A DNA stretch of 64,000 bases from Papaver somniferum (Eukaryota; Streptophyta; Magnoliopsida; Ranunculales; Papaveraceae): NCBI RefSeq assembly GCF_003573695.1, contig NC_039361.1, positions 100,566,279 to 100,630,278 of the forward strand. Reading direction: 5' to 3'. Both the position numbers and the translations under genes were made by a program. Positions within the stretch are counted from its first letter, which is position 1. Every line of letters starts with the position of its first letter. The notes beneath the pieces are model-generated. The model was not told the DNA's origin. It saw nothing but the letters and a program-made list of their open reading frames with translations, and did not search any database. Below are positions 59,846 to 64,000 of this stretch, in pieces.

Positions 59846-60047
59846 ATTAGGGTTTGGCATAGATGATGTCATTCGATGTTAAGGGTTCTGCCTTGGAACA
59901 TGACCCATGTAAAAAAAATAAAGGTACCCCTGTAATTCTTGCGTAGGCATGCTGATTGATTCAATAAATGTGCTAATGTTCATAGTGACGTCATGTCAGT
60001 TTCACAGTTTTACGATTTTAACCCTAAGCTAAAAACCACCATCAACA

Positions 60048-60060
60048 TTAAGTCCCCTGA
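60048..60060 (-). promoter_or_regulatory. Polypurine tract of A2
   Basis: Minus-strand TCAGGGGACTTAA abutting the LTR start; one base from A1. Confidence 0.75.
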
Positions 60061-60840
60061 TTAGCTCGGAACATGATCATTTTTGCGAGGCAAGCATAAG
60101 ATGGTGACGGGAAAGGAAAAAAATCGAAATGACAAGTCGTGAAAAGATGGTCAGGAAGGTCCGACTAACCTTTTTTGAGAGGTAAGGAGAGTTCATGATC
60201 CCGTGTTTGGCGGCCTTGCATAGATTATATTTGTGGTGTAGACAGTGAAGTGGTGAGATGAAGATCGTCGGCTTAGTCTGGCTATGCATCATCTTGGTTG
60301 GGTTAGGGAACATCATGACGCTGGCTTGGCGAGTTGTTGGTATTGGCGCGGCAAGTCATGGCGCGGACGGCTTGGCGTGGCGGGGCCAATGCATGGAGTG
60401 GTTCTGGAGAGGCTAGCACGGCGGATGACTTGGCATGGTGGGCCAAGGCATGACACGGTTTGGTGAGGCAAGCATAGCGCAGACGTCTTGGCCCAGTATT
60501 GGCTTGTCTTTGCGGGCATGGTTGTATCTTTTCCTTACGTGACTCACATAGGAAGTTCTTTTCTTAATCAAAACCCTGCAAGTATTATGCCCGTAGAAAG
60601 AAGGCATTATTCCTTCTCCTCATGTCACCTTGTCGGTTTTGTTTTTTCCAAGTCTCGGTGCTGGCGGCAGAGAAGTAACAATGCGGGAAAGCGTGTCTTA
60701 AACATGTACTTCCACGTTTTCTCACCAAACCCTAATTTACCTCACGTGGCCAGGCATTCCCTTATGTTCGCTAGTAGAAAACGGTTTCATTAGAATCTGA
60801 TATCACGCCTCAATCCGCGGTTAGTAAGAGGCTTTCCTTT
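60061..60840 (-). other. A2 3' non-coding region
   Basis: 60061-60200 matches A1 7230-7370. 60250-60650 is repetitive (GGCTTGGCG, GGCGCGG) and is related to A1 3400-3830. No convincing gene. Confidence 0.55.
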
Positions 60841-60841
60841 T

Positions 60842-61604
60842 CGGGACCTCATTGCTCTTTTGGTTATAAGAGATGATCTTGAATCCTTCATTTGCACAGG
60901 CTGTTCTGAAATCGTGTCTATCCTCTATCCTTTCTCTGGTTTTGTAGCGCATAATCGGATCTTCCAATGACATACATGTCTCCAATTTTTTGGGGAGAAA
61001 CTTTGGAGTACACGAAAACCAGTCTTTTTCTCATGGGGAGGCGTTGAATATAATTTAATCTTTGTTTCTTGAAGCTGGAAAAATCATTCGGGACATACCT
61101 TTGGAGGAAGAACGGGAAGGCGGTTAAGCACCCCAGTGCGTTGGGAGGATTTGGTGCAACAAAACCTCTTCACGACCCACTGTTAGGGCGGGACAGTTTG
61201 CTTCTCAGTTGAAATGGCGGAAGACCGAGATTGTGAAACTTTTAGGGGAAAATCAACGTAGCTCCCCTGTCCAGGACGGTGTCATAACCCTTGATTCTGA
61301 TGAATCGGTAAATTCTCCTCGAAAGGTCGCTGAGAAGACTTCAGAGGAATATGATGATGTTGCGGTTGATAAAACTGAAACAACTTTTGGAGAAGACGGC
61401 GAAACTGTTGTCGGGGGCATTGGAGAAGTCGTGGTGGCATATGCTGGATTGGTTGCCGAGGCGGATGTCGGTAAAAATACGGATGATGTTTTTGCTGAGA
61501 CGACTTCCGGGTGGGATGTTAAGGCTGCTATTGCTGATGTGGCTTCCGAATGGAACCTTTGCTGCCCGAAAGATTGTTGGGGAAATTGTTTGAAAAAGCT
61601 CTGA
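60842..61604 (+). pseudogene. A2 antisense ORF, degraded
   Basis: Antisense to A2. One phase (from 60842) reads RDLIALLVIRDDLESFICTG, a stop (60967), then STRKPVFFSWGGVEYNL and another stop. A second phase is open from 61209 to 61604 (131 codons, no ATG), with an acidic repetitive body (EEYDDVAVD, ETVVGGIGEVVVA). The FFSWGG stretch faintly recalls the plant mobile domain phrase F-x-F-x-W-GE; this is a guess from memory of the family. P has an acidic antisense frame at the matching place. Antisense additional ORFs near the 3' LTR are known in the Tat lineage. Function unknown. Confidence 0.4.
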
Positions 61605-62006
61605 CCGAGGCATTGGCAATTCACACATTAGCTTTCTATGACTAGCTTCTTCTTCTACATTGTTTCTATTCGTCGCTTAGTTGTCCTGATGTTTTGCAGA
61701 CTTTTTTTTTTTACCTTCCTTGTATTCGCGGCGAAGTTAGGGTTTCTTCAATTAGCATCCCACTTGCGGTTTCTGTTTTTGAATAAAACTTCTCATTTTT
61801 TGAAAGACCCAAGCCTTCCCTTAGAATGGGTTGGTGTTTATGGTTGTGATTGGATGGTTAATGGCTTCTCAATGATTTGGGATTTATTTGGTATATTTTT
61901 CTAAGATTTGGAAAACTCATTCGGAAAGAAATGTATGCCTTTTGAATAAAAACGAAACCCTAAAGAAGAATACAAACGGTACATTCATCTTGGGGAATAA
62001 CAAATA
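61605..62006 (-). other. A2 region between antisense ORF and integrase stub
   Basis: AT-rich. Open frames (61638-61904 plus) lack motifs. The part next to the integrase stub is homologous to P from 35822. Confidence 0.5.
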
Positions 62007-62354
62007 TCAAGTGGAAGGAGAAATTGCTGAAGAAAATAATAAAGGGAGAGTGCTGGAAGAGGGTAGTACAGCGTTTTTGGGATTGAAAAGCTTGATCCAT
62101 CGCGAGTGAACTATCACACCTCCCAGCTTGTCTGTGTTGATGAGCTTGCAGTAACCTCCCAAAAGGACGCCTGCCACCAGATATGGCTCGTCTTCTTTTT
62201 CCTTGGGTGAATCGGTCCGAACAGCTATCTTTACCGTCATCTTCCCAACTTGAAACGAGTTCACTTTGACCACCATATCTCCGATTTGAAACGAGTTCGG
62301 GTGTTGTGTAACCGTTTGAATCTTGGTCTTGTCAGTTTCGATGGCAGCTTCCAA
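62007..62354 (-). pseudogene. A2 integrase C-terminal stub
   Basis: A frame of 115 codons. NSFQIGDMVVKVNSFQVGKM shows the same doubled VGD motif as P, then KEDEPYLVAGVLLGGYCKL and VHSRWIKLFNP. This is the integrase C-terminal domain without its catalytic core. It is out of frame with the protease segment before it. Confidence 0.75.
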
Positions 62355-62945
62355 ATTCTTTGCAAAGCGTTTGAATGCCCCAGCGCCCCATTCACATCTC
62401 TTAACAGCATCCGCGCCAGTAATCGCGCTGAGTCCCCATATGACGGAATAGGGGAAGAAATGACCGGTTGTAGAGAAGATCGTTCGACCAAACTTACTTG
62501 CATTTGGAATCTATGAGTTAGAGCCAACAGGTCATCTCCAGGTGTCCGGGTTCCATCGGTAACTCGTCGATGCGGCAGCAAGTGGGTCAGTTTGTTGGAG
62601 ATTCTTTCGGGCGTTGACATAGGTAGAGGGGATGTTCCCAATTTCGCCTTGTTTTCGAGTACCCACAAGTGCCCCAATATCATGTTGTAACCCAGTTCTT
62701 TGACAATGTAGAATTTGCTATGCGTTATAACGTCTCCCATCTTGATATCGAGGTTAATGTAGCCGTACTCATTCAAGGCTTCCCCTCCTGGGTTCTTAAT
62801 CACGGATGGGGAATGGGTAGCCTCTTGTTTCTTAAATCCCGCAGCTTTCAGAGCCTTGAAAGTAACAATGTTGAAGTCAGAGGCCGTGTCGATTAGCGTG
62901 TTGCCGAATTCAATACCTCTTAAATAGGATGTGGTCAGCAGTCCC
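62355..62945 (-). pseudogene. A2 protease and junction segment
   Basis: The frame from about 62945 reads NWGLLTTSYL, NTLIDTASDFNIVTFKALK, then NLDIKMGDVITHSKFYIV and YNMILGHLWV, an aspartic protease layout with D-T-A in place of D-T/S-G. It continues STPERISNK and about 100 unassigned residues that replace RT, RNase H and the integrase core. The start lies in a -1 frame relative to the gag-side ORF that stops at 62935. Confidence 0.75.
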
Positions 62946-64000
62946 CAGTTGTCCTTTTCGATTCCGCTTGCTGAGAGAGCTTGGGATCTTGGTGTGGCTT
63001 CCGTGGAGGGAAAAAGTCATTTTCCCGACACGACACGACACGATTGAGAGCTGTGAAGATATCTTGGCGCTGCACCTTGGAAAGGTAGAGAATTTCGCAT
63101 ACGTGCTGCATCATGGATCGCAAAGTCTCGTGCACTGAGTCCCCAGAGACTCCACAATTCCCCACCGGAAGTGGGTCTCGATGTACTCCCTCGTTTCCTA
63201 GTTGAAGTTCCCCTGCTTCTATCTTTTCTTTGAAGATATGTTTCAGTATGTTGCAATTACTGGTTGGGTGGTGAACAAATCTGTGGTAGTGGCAGTATTT
63301 GGGGTTTGCCATCCCGACCTCAGTCGGTGGGCGTCTGGGAGATGGTAGTCTGATAACATCATCTTGAATCCATTCTTTTAAGAGATTGATCACCTCCTCA
63401 ATGGGAAACAGTAAATCCAGGGTATTTCCTTCAGCTTCGTGATGACGCATGGGAGCTTTAGCGGCGGCCTTCCGTGGCGGAGTTGCTCGTCGTGCTGGTG
63501 CTTCGCGTTTAGGTTGTTGGTCTGCAGCTGGGGCTTCCTTTTTCCTCTCTCTTTTACTATGCTTATAGAGGAAGGACCAGCGTTGTACTGCTTGTTGATG
63601 AGACGTCTATTCCCGCGAGTTTCGCGCACGTCTTCGGATCTGGTTGGTCTAGCTCTTTCTAATAATGCTGGTGCTGTCGTTGTTGATATTTTGGAAGCTT
63701 CATGGAGCTCAGAGAATGTCTGGAAACGCATGTTCTCTAGCAAGGCGCGGTAAATGGGAGCCATACCGTTGATGCATGAATTCACCAGTTGTTGCTCGGT
63801 CATGTTTGGGTCATGAAAGTCCAGTGCTTGAACCCTGAATCTCTTAACAAAATCATTTGGATGTTCTTTGTCCCGTTGGTACATCCTTCCTAGGTCCGAG
63901 AAGGTAACTTGTTCAGACACAAAGAAGTATTTCTTGTAAAATGCGGTAACTATGCCACCCCAGTTGGGGATGCTGTTTGGCGCGATGTTGTTGTACCATG
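62935..64000 (-). pseudogene. gag: A2 gag (Tat-like), partial, one frameshift
   Basis: Open from the window edge (WYNNIAPNS, TAFYKKYFF) through HPNDFVKRFRVQALDFHDPN and ENRGNRRL-like basic sequence (RETRGNRRLINKQYN). A single-base indel near 63540 shifts it to the frame of 63450-62935. That frame has LLKEWIQDDVIRLPSPRRPP, the zinc-knuckle-like YCHYHRFVHHPTSNCNILK and CEILYLSKVQRQDIF, then stops at TTGDC. The start lies outside the window. Residue similarity to P gag is high and continuous. Confidence 0.83.

Larger units (their letters stand above)
49570..60047 (-). repeat. A2 3' LTR, interrupted by B2
   Basis: About 2.58 kb after removing B2 and one duplication copy. The ends are TGTTTGAGGGTG (49570) and CCACCATCAACA (60047) on the plus strand. 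It aligns with the A1 LTRs throughout. Confidence 0.88.
49570..64000 (-). mobile_element. A2: Tat-like non-autonomous element (extends past the window)
   Basis: On the minus strand, gag enters at 64000, followed by protease, the integrase C-terminus, 3' sequence with an antisense frame, a purine tract at 60048-60060, and the 3' LTR from 60047 down to 49570. That LTR is split by B2 (51726-59617 plus one TGGCA copy). The 5' LTR and target duplication are outside the window. It shares the gag-PR-INT C-terminus layout of P and the LTR type of A1. Non-autonomous. Confidence 0.88.

Noticed and set aside
61638..61904. 88-codon hydrophobic plus-strand frame in A2
   Set aside because: AT-rich sequence with T-runs makes phenylalanine/leucine-rich frames by chance. 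Nothing matching was seen in the equivalent region of P.

Overview
The window is repeat-rich nuclear DNA of a flowering plant. It holds plant-type Ty3/gypsy polyproteins (Athila-like gag, protease, RT, RNase H and integrase; Tat-like and chromovirus-like gag), very long LTRs and several levels of element-inside-element nesting. I found no host protein gene, rRNA, tRNA or CRISPR array. The species cannot be named from this sequence alone. I name the families A (Tat-like, LTR about 2.3-2.6 kb), P (Tat-like, LTR about 2.4 kb, different LTR body), B (Athila-like, LTR 1.3-1.55 kb), C (LTRs starting TGTTAGAGC), D (chromovirus-like gag, 2.9 kb LTR), E (Athila-like solo LTR) and F (small LTR element).

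Layout from left to right. Positions 1-154, 9672-10779 and 12362-13249 are pieces of one C LTR (C1). It is split by element A1 (155-9671, near-perfect target duplication) and by a solo LTR C2 (10780-12361). C1 itself sits in a D LTR (D1, to 15129). A reverse C fragment follows (to 16274), then a reverse B-type solo LTR (B3: 16275-17371 plus 38141-38374). B3 is split by element P (17372-38140, perfect CCTTT duplication). P in turn holds the Athila element B1 (22050-32826) and solo LTR E (32832-35260). After a short unclassified stretch and a reverse C fragment comes D2 (from 39245). D2 is a gag-only element whose gag is split by F (about 42886-45424) and whose 3' LTR is cut by three C-type LTR starts (46859-48796). 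Then comes an A-type LTR fragment (A3, 48797-49569). It abuts a minus-strand element A2 (49570 to beyond 64000), whose 3' LTR is split by the gag-protease-only Athila derivative B2 (51726-59617, perfect TGGCA duplication).

Only B1 carries a complete gag-PR-RT-RH-INT set, and it is broken by stops and frameshifts. P and A2 share one architecture: gag, protease and only the C-terminal end of integrase, followed by an antisense open frame near the 3' LTR. A1 is a more eroded relative. B2 and D2 also lack pol. Most elements seen here would therefore have needed proteins supplied in trans. Sample LTR comparisons by eye (about 5% in A1 and P, 2-4% in B1 and B2) agree with the nesting order, in which the B insertions are youngest.

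The most notable signals are: the pol deletion shared by P and A2; a gag/protease reading-frame switch of the same phase at the same place in A1, P and A2; B1 and B2, which share almost identical leader, gag and 3' end but carry very different LTRs; PPT-like motifs inside the B2 coding region at a 99-bp duplication; multi-period minisatellites inside the A LTRs; and C-type LTRs at the same 5-bp site in two D LTRs.
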